A stretch of DNA of 64,000 nt from Streptomyces albiflavescens (GTDB lineage: Bacteria > Actinomycetota > Actinomycetes > Streptomycetales > Streptomycetaceae). Positions within the stretch are counted from its first letter, which is position 1, and every line of letters starts with the position of its first letter. The notes beneath the pieces are model-generated. The model was not told the origin of the DNA, did not search any database, and saw nothing but the letters and a program-made list of their open reading frames with translations. Below, piece after piece: positions 48,739 through 56,876 of this stretch. The stretch lies in the NCBI RefSeq assembly GCF_014645835.1, contig NZ_BMMM01000011.1:62001-126000 (forward strand), written 5' to 3'. A program made the position numbers and the translations under genes.

Positions 48739-50193
48739 CTAGAGCCGCGCCCCCTTCAACACCATGTGCAGCAGCAGCCGGTCCTCGCCGTCGTCCAGGT
48801 CGAGGCCGGTGAGCTGCTCGACCCGGGAGAGACGGTAGTAGAGCGTCTGGCGGTGGATGCCCAGCTCCGCCGCCGTGCGCCCGGCTTGGCCCGCGCAGTC
48901 GAGGAACACCTCGGCGGTGCGGGCGAGTTCGTGGTGGGCGGGAGACAGCAGGATCCGTACGGCAGGGTCCTGGGCGGCCTCCGGAGGCAGGGAGGTCAGG
49001 AGCCGGAAGGGCCCGATGGACCCCCACTCCCCGACCGGGCCGAGGCGCGGCTCGGCCAGCACGGCGCGCGCCGCGGCGGACGCCTCCTGCCAGGCCGTGC
49101 CCAGCTCGGCGAGCCCGACGCGCGCGGTGGCGACCCCGGCCGCGGCACGCAGGGCGCGATCACCTCCGGCCGCCCCGCCCGATACGGCTCCGGTCGTTCT
49201 GCCGGGCTTCGCCCCGGCCGATGCGGCACCCGCCGTTCCGCCGGGCTTCGCCCCGGCCGATGCGGCACCCGCCGTTCCGCCGGGCTTCGCCCCGGCCGAT
49301 GCGGCACCCGCCGTTCCGCCGGGCTTCGCCCCGGCCGATGCGGCACCCGCCGTACCGCCGGGCTCACCACCTCCCGCCGTGCCACCGCCGGTGGGCCGAT
49401 CGACCCCGCGGCCACCCTCCGCCTCCCGCACGAAGCGCGAAGCCGCCGTCAGTGCCGGAGTCAATACGTCCGCCGAGCGCAGTCGTACGAGCAGCGCCAG
49501 GCTCTGCCCCGTTGCCCCCCACGGCACCGTGCACAGCGCCGTCGCCCCCGGCACCGAACGGGCGGAAGGGGCGTCGTCCGGGTCGGCCGAGGGCCACGGG
49601 GCGACGCAGACGACGGTGTGCAGTCCGTCGCCGCGCGGGCCGAGGGCGGTGCGCAGTTCGGCGACGGCCATGTCGCGCTGCCAGCCGCGCTCGGCGGTGA
49701 GGACGGCGCGCAGCTCGCGGGTGAGGTCCGCGCCGGCCTGGGCCTCGTCGGCGAGCAGGGCGCCGATCCGGGAGGCGACCTCCATGGCGGCGGCCAGCTG
49801 GGCGTCGGTGGGGCCGGGCTCGTCGGCCAGCAGCCATACGTAACCGAGGACGACGCCCCGATGGCGTACCGGGAGGCAGATTCTCCCTCTGTACACCCCG
49901 GCTTCCGGAGTCGGTGGAATGCGCACCGGACCCGTCGCGCGCGCGATGCCGAAGCTCTCGAACCAGGCCCGGACCGCCGACGTGGAGCGGCGCGTGAGGA
50001 TCGAGCGGGTGCGGACGGGATCGAGGGAGGCCTCGTCGAAGTCGCCGTCACTGTCGTATGCGCCAAAGGCGATCAGCTCGAAGTCGCGGTTCTCCAGCGT
50101 CGCGGGGGCACCGAGGAGCGCCGAGATCTCGTCCACCAGCTCCTGGTACTCACCGCGGCCTGCCCCGCGGACTGCCTTGAAATCGCCCGTCAC
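48739..50193 (-). CDS. PucR/CdaR-type regulator, probably of proline catabolism
   Basis: A 484-residue regulator. The first ~270 residues contain a GAF-like sensory region (LVDEISALLGAPATLENRDF, RGVVLGYVWLLADEPGP). A Gly/Ala-rich linker of about 70 residues holds four identical 13-residue repeats. The C-terminal PucR HTH reads ELGIHRQTLYYRLSRVEQLT with LDLDDGEDRLLLHMVLKG. GTG 50193 is chosen since proteins of this group start just before YQELVDEISALLG; ATG 50211 is possible. Divergent from proline dehydrogenase and pruA, which it probably activates in response to proline, as in the same S. coelicolor locus (SCO5518-5520 from memory). Confidence 0.85.
   Translation of the reverse strand: MTGDFKAVRGAGRGEYQELVDEISALLGAPATLENRDFELIAFGAYDSDGDFDEASLDPVRTRSILTRRSTSAVRAWFESFGIARATGPVRIPPTPEAGVYRGRICLPVRHRGVVLGYVWLLADEPGPTDAQLAAAMEVASRIGALLADEAQAGADLTRELRAVLTAERGWQRDMAVAELRTALGPRGDGLHTVVCVAPWPSADPDDAPSARSVPGATALCTVPWGATGQSLALLVRLRSADVLTPALTAASRFVREAEGGRGVDRPTGGGTAGGGEPGGTAGAASAGAKPGGTAGAASAGAKPGGTAGAASAGAKPGGTAGAASAGAKPGRTTGAVSGGAAGGDRALRAAAGVATARVGLAELGTAWQEASAAARAVLAEPRLGPVGEWGSIGPFRLLTSLPPEAAQDPAVRILLSPAHHELARTAEVFLDCAGQAGRTAAELGIHRQTLYYRLSRVEQLTGLDLDDGEDRLLLHMVLKGARL
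49201..49356. repeat. Four 39-bp in-frame repeats within the PucR gene
   Basis: Units of 39 bp start at 49201, 49240, 49279 and 49318; the first three are identical and the fourth differs by one base. Each encodes the 13-residue GGTAGAASAGAKP in the linker between sensor and DNA-binding domains. The near identity suggests recent slippage or gene-conversion expansion. Confidence 0.95.
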
Positions 50194-50379
50194 ACGGGCA
50201 TTCTGCCTCATTTTTCACGGCGCCTCATACAGATGTCTGAGATCCAGGGCACGGATGCGTGACAGCTGTCGATGGCCGACGATCGGAGGGATCCTTAGGT
50301 TTCACGGTGGTTCTCCGTGCCGTACCCGAAAAGTCTCTTGAGGGGCCGCGGCCGTCCGTTCTTTCCGTGGAGGTGCCCC

Positions 50380-51306
50380 GTGCTGGGTCCCGTGATTCTC
50401 GCCGCGTCGCGCAGCGACAAGATGCGCCGCTTCGTGTCGGCGGCCCCCGGCACCAAGCAGGTGGTCGCCCGCTTCATCGCCGGCGAGACGGTCGACCAGG
50501 TCATTCCGATCGTCCAGGACGCCGTCGCCAAGGGACTCGAGGTCACCCTCGACGTCGTCGGCGAGGACATCACCACCCGCGAGCAGGCCTTCGCCGCCCG
50601 GGACGCGTACCTGGAGCTCATCGAGCACCTCAAGGACCTGGACCTCGGCACCAAGGCGGAGATGTCCATCAAGCTGTCGATGTTCGGCCAAGCTCTGGAG
50701 GGCGGTCACGAGCTCGCCCTCGCCAATGTCCGCCCGGTCGTCGAGGCCGCCGCCGCGATCGGCACCACCGTCACGCTGGACGCGGAGGACCACACCACTC
50801 TCGACTCGATGTTCGCCATCCACGAGGAGCTGCGGAAGGACTTCCCGCAGACCGGCTGCGTCATCCAGGCCTACCTGTTCCGCACCGAGGCCGACGCCCG
50901 CCGCCTCGCCGCGAGCGGCAGCCGCGTACGCCTGGTGAAGGGCGCCTACAAGGAGCCCGCCGAGGTCGCCTACCAGCAGAAGGCCGAGACGGACAAGGCG
51001 TACGTCCGCATCCTGAGGATCCTGATGGAGGGCGAGGGGTACCCGATGATCGGGTCCCACGACCCGCGGCTCATCTCCATCGCGCAGGAGCTCGCGCGCC
51101 AGGCCGGGCGCAAGCTGGACGAGTACGAGTTCCAGATGCTGTACGGCATCCGCAGCGAGGAGCACCTGCGGCTCGCCGCCGAGGGCCACCGCATGCGGGT
51201 CTACACCGCGTACGGCACCGACTGGTACGGCTACTTCATGCGAAGGCTTGCGGAGAAGCCGGCGAACCTGCGCTTCTTCGTCCGCTCGATGGTCAGCAAG
51301 GGCTGA
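50380..51306 (+). CDS. Proline dehydrogenase (monofunctional)
   Basis: A 308-residue FAD enzyme that oxidises proline to pyrroline-5-carboxylate and passes electrons to quinones. The TIM barrel shows SIKLSMFGQALEGG, TVTLDAEDHTTLDSMF, QTGCVIQAYLFRTEADARRL, the substrate loop RVRLVKGAYKEPAEVAYQQK with conserved Lys-Gly-Ala-Tyr, and EYEFQMLYGIRSE with MRVYTAYGTDWYGYFMRRL. The Arg-Arg pair in YFMRRLAEKP binds the proline carboxylate. GTG at 50380 has GGAGG 8-12 bases upstream. pruA follows after 239 bp. Confidence 0.93.
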   Translation: MLGPVILAASRSDKMRRFVSAAPGTKQVVARFIAGETVDQVIPIVQDAVAKGLEVTLDVVGEDITTREQAFAARDAYLELIEHLKDLDLGTKAEMSIKLSMFGQALEGGHELALANVRPVVEAAAAIGTTVTLDAEDHTTLDSMFAIHEELRKDFPQTGCVIQAYLFRTEADARRLAASGSRVRLVKGAYKEPAEVAYQQKAETDKAYVRILRILMEGEGYPMIGSHDPRLISIAQELARQAGRKLDEYEFQMLYGIRSEEHLRLAAEGHRMRVYTAYGTDWYGYFMRRLAEKPANLRFFVRSMVSKG

Positions 51307-51360
51307 GCGGTAGCCGTCGGCACCCGGGTGCATCCTGGGTGACGGCAGCTACCGCCCATC

Positions 51361-51403
51361 GGTCGGCTGAGCCGACCAGGTTCCGGAAAGGAGTTACGGA
51401 ACC
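51361..51403 (+). other. Hairpins between proline dehydrogenase and pruA
   Basis: GGTCGG-CTGAG-CCGACC (51361-51377) and GGTTCCG...CGGAACC (51379-51403) are two adjacent inverted repeats, the second enclosing AAAGGAG. The 239-bp gap has no convincing gene. They may attenuate or stabilise the message between the two proline genes. Confidence 0.4.
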
Positions 51404-51545
51404 CGTGACTCCGCCCCCGTGGGGGCTCCTCACTCGCTCGCCGCAACGAGCTCGTGACGGTCAAGCCCTGACCGCCGCCCAACATACGCACACGGTTTCG
51501 GCTCTCCCGGGCTGAAGCCAGGGATTCACTCGGAAGAGGTAGCTC

Positions 51546-53186
51546 ATGGACGCTGTGACCCAGGTCCCCACCCCCGTCAACGAGCCGGTGCACGGCTACG
51601 CCCCCGGCTCGCCCGAGCGCGCCCGTCTGGAGGCCAAGCTCAAGGAGCTGGCCGAGAACCCGATCGAGCTGTCGATGACCATCGGCGGCGAGAAGCGGCT
51701 CGGTGGCGGTGAGCGCTTCGAGGTCGTGCAGCCGCACAACCACAAGGCCGTCATCGGCACCGGCGCCCACGCCACTCAGCAGGACGCCCAGGACGCCATC
51801 GACGCGGCCCTCGCCGCCGCCCCGGCCTGGCGCGCGATGTCCTTCGACGACCGCGCCGCGATCATCCTGCGCGCCGCCGAGCTGCTGTCGGGCCCGTGGC
51901 GCGAGACCCTCGCGGCCTCCACCATGCTCGGCCAGTCGAAGACCGCCCAGCAGGCCGAGATCGACACCCCCTGCGAGCTCGTCGACTTCTGGCGCTTCAA
52001 CGTCAAGTACGCCCGTGACCTGCTCGCCGAGCAGCCCCCGGCCAACGCGCCGGGCGTGTGGAACCGCCTCGACCACCGCCCGCTGGAGGGCTTCGTCTAC
52101 GCGATCACGCCGTTCAACTTCACGGCGATCGCGGGCAACCTGCCGACCGCGCCCGCGCTGATGGGCAACGTGGTCGTGTGGAAGCCGTCACCGACGCAGA
52201 CCCACGCCGCCGTGCTGCTGATGCAGCTCCTGGAGGAGGCGGGTCTGCCCAAGGGCGTCATCAACCTCGTCACCGGCGACGGTATCGAGGTCTCCAAGGT
52301 CGCCCTTGAGCACCGCGACCTCGCGGGCATCCACTTCACCGGCTCGACCAAGACCTTCCAGTACCTGTGGAAGACGGTCGGCAACAACATCGAGAAGTAC
52401 CGCTCCTACCCGCGGCTCGTCGGCGAGACCGGTGGCAAGGACTTCCTGGTCGCGCACCCCAGCGCCGACCGCGCGGTCCTGAAGACCGCCCTGACCCGCG
52501 GTGCCTTCGAGTACCAGGGCCAGAAGTGCTCCGCCACCTCCCGGGCGTACGTCCCGGCCTCCATCTGGAACTCCGGCTTCAAGGAGGAGTTCGCGGCCGA
52601 GGTCGACTACCTGACCATGGGTGACGTCACCGACCTGTCGAACTTCATCGGCGCCGTCATCGACGAGCGCGCGTTCGCCAAGAACAAGGCCGCCATCGAC
52701 CGCGCGAAGGCCGACGAGTCCTGCACGATCGTCGCGGGCGGTTCGTACGACGACTCGGTCGGCTACTTCGTGCGCCCGACCGTTGTCGAGTGCTCGGACC
52801 CGGAGAACGAGGTCTTCAAGACGGAGTACTTCGGTCCCTTCCTCGCCGTGCACGTCTACGAGGACGGAGACGACGAAAGCTACGACGAGATGCTGACCCA
52901 GATGGAGTCGGCGTCCGACTACGCGCTGACCGGCTCGGTCATCTCGGGCGACCGTGCGGCGACCGCGTACACGATGGAGAAGCTCCGCTACGCGGCGGGC
53001 AACTTCTACATCAACGACAAGTCGACCGGCGCCGTCGTCGGCCAGCAGCCCTTCGGTGGCGGCCGCGCCTCCGGCACCAACGACAAGGCCGGCGCCCCGC
53101 AGAACCTGATGCGCTGGACGCTGACCCGCGCCATCAAGGAGACGCTGGTCCCGCCGACCGACTACGGGTACCCGCACATGGGCTGA
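51546..53186 (+). CDS. pruA: L-glutamate gamma-semialdehyde (1-pyrroline-5-carboxylate) dehydrogenase PruA
   Basis: A 546-residue aldehyde dehydrogenase completing proline oxidation to glutamate. NAD-binding: VYAITPFNFTAIAGNLPTAP and VWKPSPTQTHAAVLLMQLLEE. IHFTGSTKTFQYLWKTVG precedes the general base Glu in PRLVGETGGKDFLV. The catalytic Cys is in EYQGQKCSATSRAYVP. FKTEYFGPFLAVHVYED and the C-terminal NDKSTGAVVGQQPFGGGRAS are family signatures. ATG at 51546 with GGAAGAGG about 6-13 bases upstream. A T-tailed terminator follows. Confidence 0.96.
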   Translation: MDAVTQVPTPVNEPVHGYAPGSPERARLEAKLKELAENPIELSMTIGGEKRLGGGERFEVVQPHNHKAVIGTGAHATQQDAQDAIDAALAAAPAWRAMSFDDRAAIILRAAELLSGPWRETLAASTMLGQSKTAQQAEIDTPCELVDFWRFNVKYARDLLAEQPPANAPGVWNRLDHRPLEGFVYAITPFNFTAIAGNLPTAPALMGNVVVWKPSPTQTHAAVLLMQLLEEAGLPKGVINLVTGDGIEVSKVALEHRDLAGIHFTGSTKTFQYLWKTVGNNIEKYRSYPRLVGETGGKDFLVAHPSADRAVLKTALTRGAFEYQGQKCSATSRAYVPASIWNSGFKEEFAAEVDYLTMGDVTDLSNFIGAVIDERAFAKNKAAIDRAKADESCTIVAGGSYDDSVGYFVRPTVVECSDPENEVFKTEYFGPFLAVHVYEDGDDESYDEMLTQMESASDYALTGSVISGDRAATAYTMEKLRYAAGNFYINDKSTGAVVGQQPFGGGRASGTNDKAGAPQNLMRWTLTRAIKETLVPPTDYGYPHMG

Positions 53187-53202
53187 CACGCCCCCGCACA
53201 CC

Positions 53203-53248
53203 CGGGCCGGGAAGCCTGACCCCCCGAGCAGGCTTCCCGGCCCGTTTT
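53203..53248 (+). terminator. Intrinsic terminator after pruA
   Basis: CGGGCCGGGAAGCCTG (53203-53218) and CAGGCTTCCCGGCCCG (53229-53244) form a perfect 16-bp stem with a ten-base loop, followed by TTTT. It lies just after the pruA stop and just before the next start. Confidence 0.9.
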
Positions 53249-53274
53249 CATGTCCGCCCGGGCAGACTTGCCGC

Positions 53275-54138
53275 ATGACCGGGACGCGGAGCGAGACGGT
53301 TGAGGCCGATGACGGGGCACGCCTGTGGGCGGCGAGATCGGGTCCCGGGGCGCCGCTGGTGCTGTGCCACGGCGGGCCCGGCCTGTGGGACATGTTCGCG
53401 GACGTGGCCGAGCTGCTGGCGGACGTGATCCCGGTCGTCCGCTGGGACCAGCGCGGGTGCGGGCGGTCGGAGCGATGCGCGGGACCCTGGACGAGCGAGC
53501 GTTTCGTCGCGGATCTGGACGCCGTCCGACGGCACTTCGGGCTGGAGCGGATGGCGCTCCTCGGTCACTCCTGGGGCGCCCAGCTGGCGTTGAGCTACGC
53601 GCTGGCCCACCCGCGGCGGGTGAGCGCACTCGTGTATGTCTCCGGTACGGGCATCGGCCCGGACGCGGACTGGTACCCCGCCTTCGTGGCCGACTTCCGC
53701 TCCAGGCTCGGCGGCCATCCCGAACGTCAGGCCCGCTGGCAGGAATTGACGGACCGGCCGCACCGGACCGAGAACGAGGACCGGGAGCGGGCGGTGCTCC
53801 AGTGGTCGATCGAGTTCGAGGACCGGGAGCGGGCACTGGAGCACGCCCGCCGTATGGCCGACCCGTGGTTCGGGATCGACGACGCGTGCAACCAGGCCCT
53901 CAACGAGGAACGGAAGCGTACCTGGGGCACGCCGGAGCTGTACGCCGCCTGCGCGTCCCTCGATGTGCCCGTGCTGATCGTCGACGGCGCCCGGGACATC
54001 CGGCCGCGCTCGGCGGTCGACTCGCTGGAGCGGGCGCTGCCACGGGTACGGCGGGTGATGCTGCCGGGGGCCGGGCACCTGCCGTGGGTGGAGGACCCGA
54101 AGGGCTTCCGGGAGGCGGTGACGGCGGCGGTGCGGTGA
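53275..54138 (+). CDS. Alpha/beta hydrolase, proline iminopeptidase-like
   Basis: A 287-residue hydrolase of the S33 type. The oxyanion motif is LVLCHGGPGLWDMF (HGGPG, usual for prolyl iminopeptidases). The strand VVRWDQRGCGRSERCAGPW follows, the nucleophile Ser is in LLGHSWGAQLALSYA, Asp in PVLIVDGARDIRPRSAVD and His in MLPGAGHLPWVEDP. The cap is short. Being next to the proline genes fits an N-terminal-proline peptidase, but similar proteins include other esterases. ATG at 53275, after the pruA terminator. Confidence 0.85.
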   Translation: MTGTRSETVEADDGARLWAARSGPGAPLVLCHGGPGLWDMFADVAELLADVIPVVRWDQRGCGRSERCAGPWTSERFVADLDAVRRHFGLERMALLGHSWGAQLALSYALAHPRRVSALVYVSGTGIGPDADWYPAFVADFRSRLGGHPERQARWQELTDRPHRTENEDRERAVLQWSIEFEDRERALEHARRMADPWFGIDDACNQALNEERKRTWGTPELYAACASLDVPVLIVDGARDIRPRSAVDSLERALPRVRRVMLPGAGHLPWVEDPKGFREAVTAAVR

Positions 54139-54169
54139 TCAGCCGTCCCTCGCCGTGCCCGACGCGGCG

Positions 54170-54376
54170 CTACCCGGGGAACTCCGTCCGCTCCCACCAC
54201 TCGTACACGGGCAGCCTGCCCTCCGGCGTCTCCGCGTGCCGTGGGGTCGCTCTGAAGTGTTCGTATCCATTGCGCAACTCGATCTTCACATCCGTTCCAG
54301 GGGGCGGGATCGGGACGATCCGTTCGGGCAGATCATCCGGGCCGCCCTCGAGCAGTGCTTTGGTCGTGTCGCTCAT
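54170..54376 (-). CDS. DUF5988-like small protein, 68 residues
   Basis: A 68-residue protein reading MSDTTKALLEGGPDDLPERI, then VKIELRNGYEHFRATPRHAE and the ending PVYEWWERTEFPG. It resembles the DUF5988 family from memory (LLEGGP...RxVxV...KVxxxNGYEHFxxT..........FxWxxRTxIAE). Function is unknown. The ATG at 54376 is preceded by GGAAC about 10 bases upstream, a weak site. A longer in-frame reading to 54619 was rejected because codon bias fails. A tiny gene lies 74 bp upstream on the same strand. Confidence 0.7.
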   Translation of the reverse strand: MSDTTKALLEGGPDDLPERIVPIPPPGTDVKIELRNGYEHFRATPRHAETPEGRLPVYEWWERTEFPG

Positions 54377-54450
54377 GACGCAACCGTTCCCCTTGCCGGA
54401 GCCGATGCCGCATGCCGCGCGGAGTATCAGTCGTGTGGGCGATCCGCCGC

Positions 54451-54549
54451 TCAGCCGTGGGCCGTCGTCAGGCCGGTCGAGGACGTCCCGCAGTGGCTCT
54501 CGTTGCAGCGAACCGTGGTCGTGCGGTCGTGGATCCGGGGCACGTTCAT
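54451..54549 (-). CDS. Tiny Cys-containing protein, 32 residues
   Basis: A 32-codon frame encodes MNVPRIHDRTTTVRCNESHC followed by GTSSTGLTTAHG. GGGGAG lies 6-11 bases before the ATG at 54549. Nearly every codon ends in G or C (only one, GTT, does not), matching the local genes well above chance. The Cys-x4-Cys with neighbouring His could bind a metal, but this is speculative. No family is known to me. It precedes the DUF5988-like gene by 74 bp on the same strand and may be co-transcribed with it. Confidence 0.45.
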   Translation of the reverse strand: MNVPRIHDRTTTVRCNESHCGTSSTGLTTAHG

Positions 54550-54637
54550 GAGCGGCTCCCCTGACCCCTGAAGCTCTCTTTGGTGGCGTCGGTGGTGCGT
54601 CACGCCTGCCCATGGCCATTCGGGTGAGCTTCAGGGG

Positions 54638-54756
54638 CTAGGTTCTGTCGTCAAATTCCCGTCGTCCGCCCGGAGGGCGGGCCCTGCGGCGTCAGGTGCG
54701 GCGAGAGTGCGTGCATGGCGTCGCGGGGCAGACGGGAATTTGACGACAGGGCCTAG
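54638..54756. mobile_element. MITE-like element with 22-bp terminal inverted repeats and CTAG duplication
   Basis: GGTTCTGTCGTCAAATTCCCGTC-type ends at 54642-54663 and, inverted, at 54731-54752 match at 20 of 22 positions. Both are flanked by CTAG (54638-54641, 54753-54756), which looks like a 4-bp target duplication. The 67-bp interior has no gene. CTAG/YTAR duplications are known for IS5-family elements, so this is probably an internally deleted, non-autonomous relative. It sits 10 bp after the GH97 stop codon. No transposase is in the window. Confidence 0.8.
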
Positions 54757-54766
54757 CGGCGATGGA

Positions 54767-56725
54767 TCAGTTCTCGCAGGTCGTACGGCCCACGTGCGCG
54801 CGGCAGGCGATCGCCGCGAAGCCGCCCTCCGCCGTCACCGGTACGGCGAGGATGTCGCCACCGCGTACGGCATGCGTCTCGCGCACCAGCCCCGACGGGC
54901 CGTCCGTCACCGTCTCCACCAGCCAGCGGCCGGCGCCCAGGCGGACCGGTACGTCGACCGTGTGGGCGGGGCCGGTGAACGTGCCGCCGATGAACCAGCG
55001 GCCGTCTGCGGCGCGTCGCGCGAGGACCGCCGAGCGGCCCGGGTCGCCGGCGAGCAGGCGTGTCTCCTCCCAGCGGGCGGGAAGCTGCTCCAGGTAGCGG
55101 CGGGCCTCGGGGCGCGCGTCGTACGACTCGGGGGTTCCGGAGAGGTTCTGGATCCCGGACTCGTAGAGGACCGTCAGGCCCAACTCGCCGGCGTCGGAAG
55201 CGACGTTGGGGCGGTACGGGCGGTGGAAGGCGCCGGGCGTGAAGTCCATGGAGCCGATGACATTGCGGGTGAAGGGCAGCGAGGCCAACTGCTCCGGGGT
55301 GTTCGTGCGCTTCTCCTCGCCTCCGACGCCCTCCATCGTCATGACCTGCGGCCAGGTGCGCTGAATGCCCTTGGGGATCGTCGAGCCGTGGAAGTTCACC
55401 ATGAGGTGGTGGCGGGCGGTGGACTCCAGCACCTCGTCGTACCAGCGCATCCGTTCCTGGGACTCCGAGTCCATGAAGTCGATCTTCACGCCCTTGACGC
55501 CCCAGCTCTCCAGAGTGGAGAGCCACTTCTCGCGCTCGGCGGGGTCGGTGAGCAGGCTGTAGTGCAGCCAGACGTGGATGCCGACACCCTTGGCCGCCGC
55601 GTAGCGCACCAGTTCCGGCATCCAACTGTCCGTCTGCCAGTCGGGATCGACCACGTCCCAGGCGTCCGTCTTGAAGTACCAGCCCGCGTCCACGACTTCG
55701 TACGGCCAGCCGCGCTCGGTCGCGTAGTCCACGTACTTCTCCTGGGCCGCCAGGCTCTGGCCGGCCTCCTTGCCGCCCGCCAGCCAGGTCCACAGGGCCG
55801 GGCCCGGTTTGATCCAGGAGGTGTCGCGGACGCGGGACGCCGGGGCGAGGTCGTCCACGAAGGTCGACTCGGTGACGGTCGCGAGATCGCCGGTGACGAG
55901 CGCGCGCCAGGGGGTGATGAGCGCGCCGGACGTCTGGACCGGCTCGTCGTTCCAGAGGCTCAGGCCGTACGTCGGCGAGTCCGCCGTGTGCGTCAGTTGA
56001 GCGCCCGCGTAGCTGCCATCGACGTCCGACTCGGCGATCAGGGCGTAACCGCCGGGCGTTTGGAAGAGTGCCTGCATCATGTACGCGCCCGTCGGAGCCG
56101 TCGCGGCCGAGTCGTAGCGCGAGAAGCGGAGTTCGTTGTCCGCGCGGTAGCCGCCGAGGAGGGCGTTCGAGCCGGCGGGGAGGGTGAAGGCCGAGGTCTC
56201 GCGCAGCACGTTGCCGTCGGCCCCCGGCAGGACATAGCGGTAGGCGACACCGTCCGGGGCGACCCGGGTCACCAGGTCGAGCCGGGCGCCGGCCGCTGTG
56301 CGGAAGCGGAAACGGGCCTCGGTCATATGGACAACGCGCATGCGGGACTTGCCCGTTGGGCTCGTGTAGTGCTCGGTGACCGTGCGGTCGGAACGTCCGG
56401 CGTAGGTCAGCCCCCGGGAGAAGTCGGCCTGTTCGGTGACGAGGCCGACCGGGGAGGGCTCCAGGACCGTTGCGCCGTCACGTCTCACCGCGAGCGTCGC
56501 GTGCCCGTCGGCGGGATCGAGTGCCACGACCGCCGTCGGGGAGCCGTGGGGTCCCCTCACTTCCCAGGCCGCTGCGCTCGGCGCGGCGGCGTCGGCGCGG
56601 GTCGGCAGCGCGGTGGCGGCGGTGGCGAGCAGGGCGGAGCAGAGCGTCAACACGATGGTGCGGGCACGCAAGGGGGCCGAGCGGGCCCGCAACTGGGCCG
56701 AGCGGGCCCGTAATTGGACCGACAT
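54767..56725 (-). CDS. Glycoside hydrolase family 97 (alpha-glucosidase/alpha-galactosidase type), secreted
   Basis: A 652-residue exported enzyme. The signal peptide (TIVLTLCSALLATAATALPT) is preceded by an unusual 22-residue basic lead with three LRARSA-type repeats. The GH97 N-domain (~50-310) has FSRGLTYAGRSDRTV and NELRFSRYDSAATAPTGAYM. The catalytic barrel has WTWLAGGKEAGQSLAAQEKY, YEVVDAGWYF, GIHVWLHYSL and GVKGVKIDFMDSESQ, where the Asp of KIDF matches the nucleophile of retaining members, so alpha-galactosidase-type chemistry is favoured. MVNFHGSTIPKGIQRTWPQV and MTMEGVGGEE follow. A C-terminal beta-domain completes it. ATG 56725 has GAAGGAGAG 7-15 bases upstream. Confidence 0.9.
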   Translation of the reverse strand: MSVQLRARSAQLRARSAPLRARTIVLTLCSALLATAATALPTRADAAAPSAAAWEVRGPHGSPTAVVALDPADGHATLAVRRDGATVLEPSPVGLVTEQADFSRGLTYAGRSDRTVTEHYTSPTGKSRMRVVHMTEARFRFRTAAGARLDLVTRVAPDGVAYRYVLPGADGNVLRETSAFTLPAGSNALLGGYRADNELRFSRYDSAATAPTGAYMMQALFQTPGGYALIAESDVDGSYAGAQLTHTADSPTYGLSLWNDEPVQTSGALITPWRALVTGDLATVTESTFVDDLAPASRVRDTSWIKPGPALWTWLAGGKEAGQSLAAQEKYVDYATERGWPYEVVDAGWYFKTDAWDVVDPDWQTDSWMPELVRYAAAKGVGIHVWLHYSLLTDPAEREKWLSTLESWGVKGVKIDFMDSESQERMRWYDEVLESTARHHLMVNFHGSTIPKGIQRTWPQVMTMEGVGGEEKRTNTPEQLASLPFTRNVIGSMDFTPGAFHRPYRPNVASDAGELGLTVLYESGIQNLSGTPESYDARPEARRYLEQLPARWEETRLLAGDPGRSAVLARRAADGRWFIGGTFTGPAHTVDVPVRLGAGRWLVETVTDGPSGLVRETHAVRGGDILAVPVTAEGGFAAIACRAHVGRTTCEN

Positions 56726-56876
56726 TTGGCACTCTCCTTCTCACAGTCATCCGATGATTGTGAGGGTGGAGGGGGTCGGTGGGGCTGTCAAGGTGTCTCA
56801 CAGGATCAGAGGTAGGAGCAATCAGCGATGCACCCGATCCGCTCCTGCACCGGAGAGGGCCGTGAATACTGGGCCG

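Larger units (their letters stand above)
54377..54766. other. Intergenic region with tiny gene, 12-bp inverted repeat and MITE-like element
   Basis: These 390 bases between the DUF5988-like gene and the glycosidase hold, from left to right: a 32-codon gene (54451-54549, minus strand), a perfect 12-bp inverted repeat (CCCCTGAAGCTC at 54565-54576, GAGCTTCAGGGG at 54626-54637) and a MITE-like element (54638-54756). Nothing else is recognised. Confidence 0.7.

Noticed and set aside
51404..51515. Small frame between proline dehydrogenase and pruA
   Set aside because: It starts inside a hairpin, has weak codon bias, and encodes no recognisable peptide.
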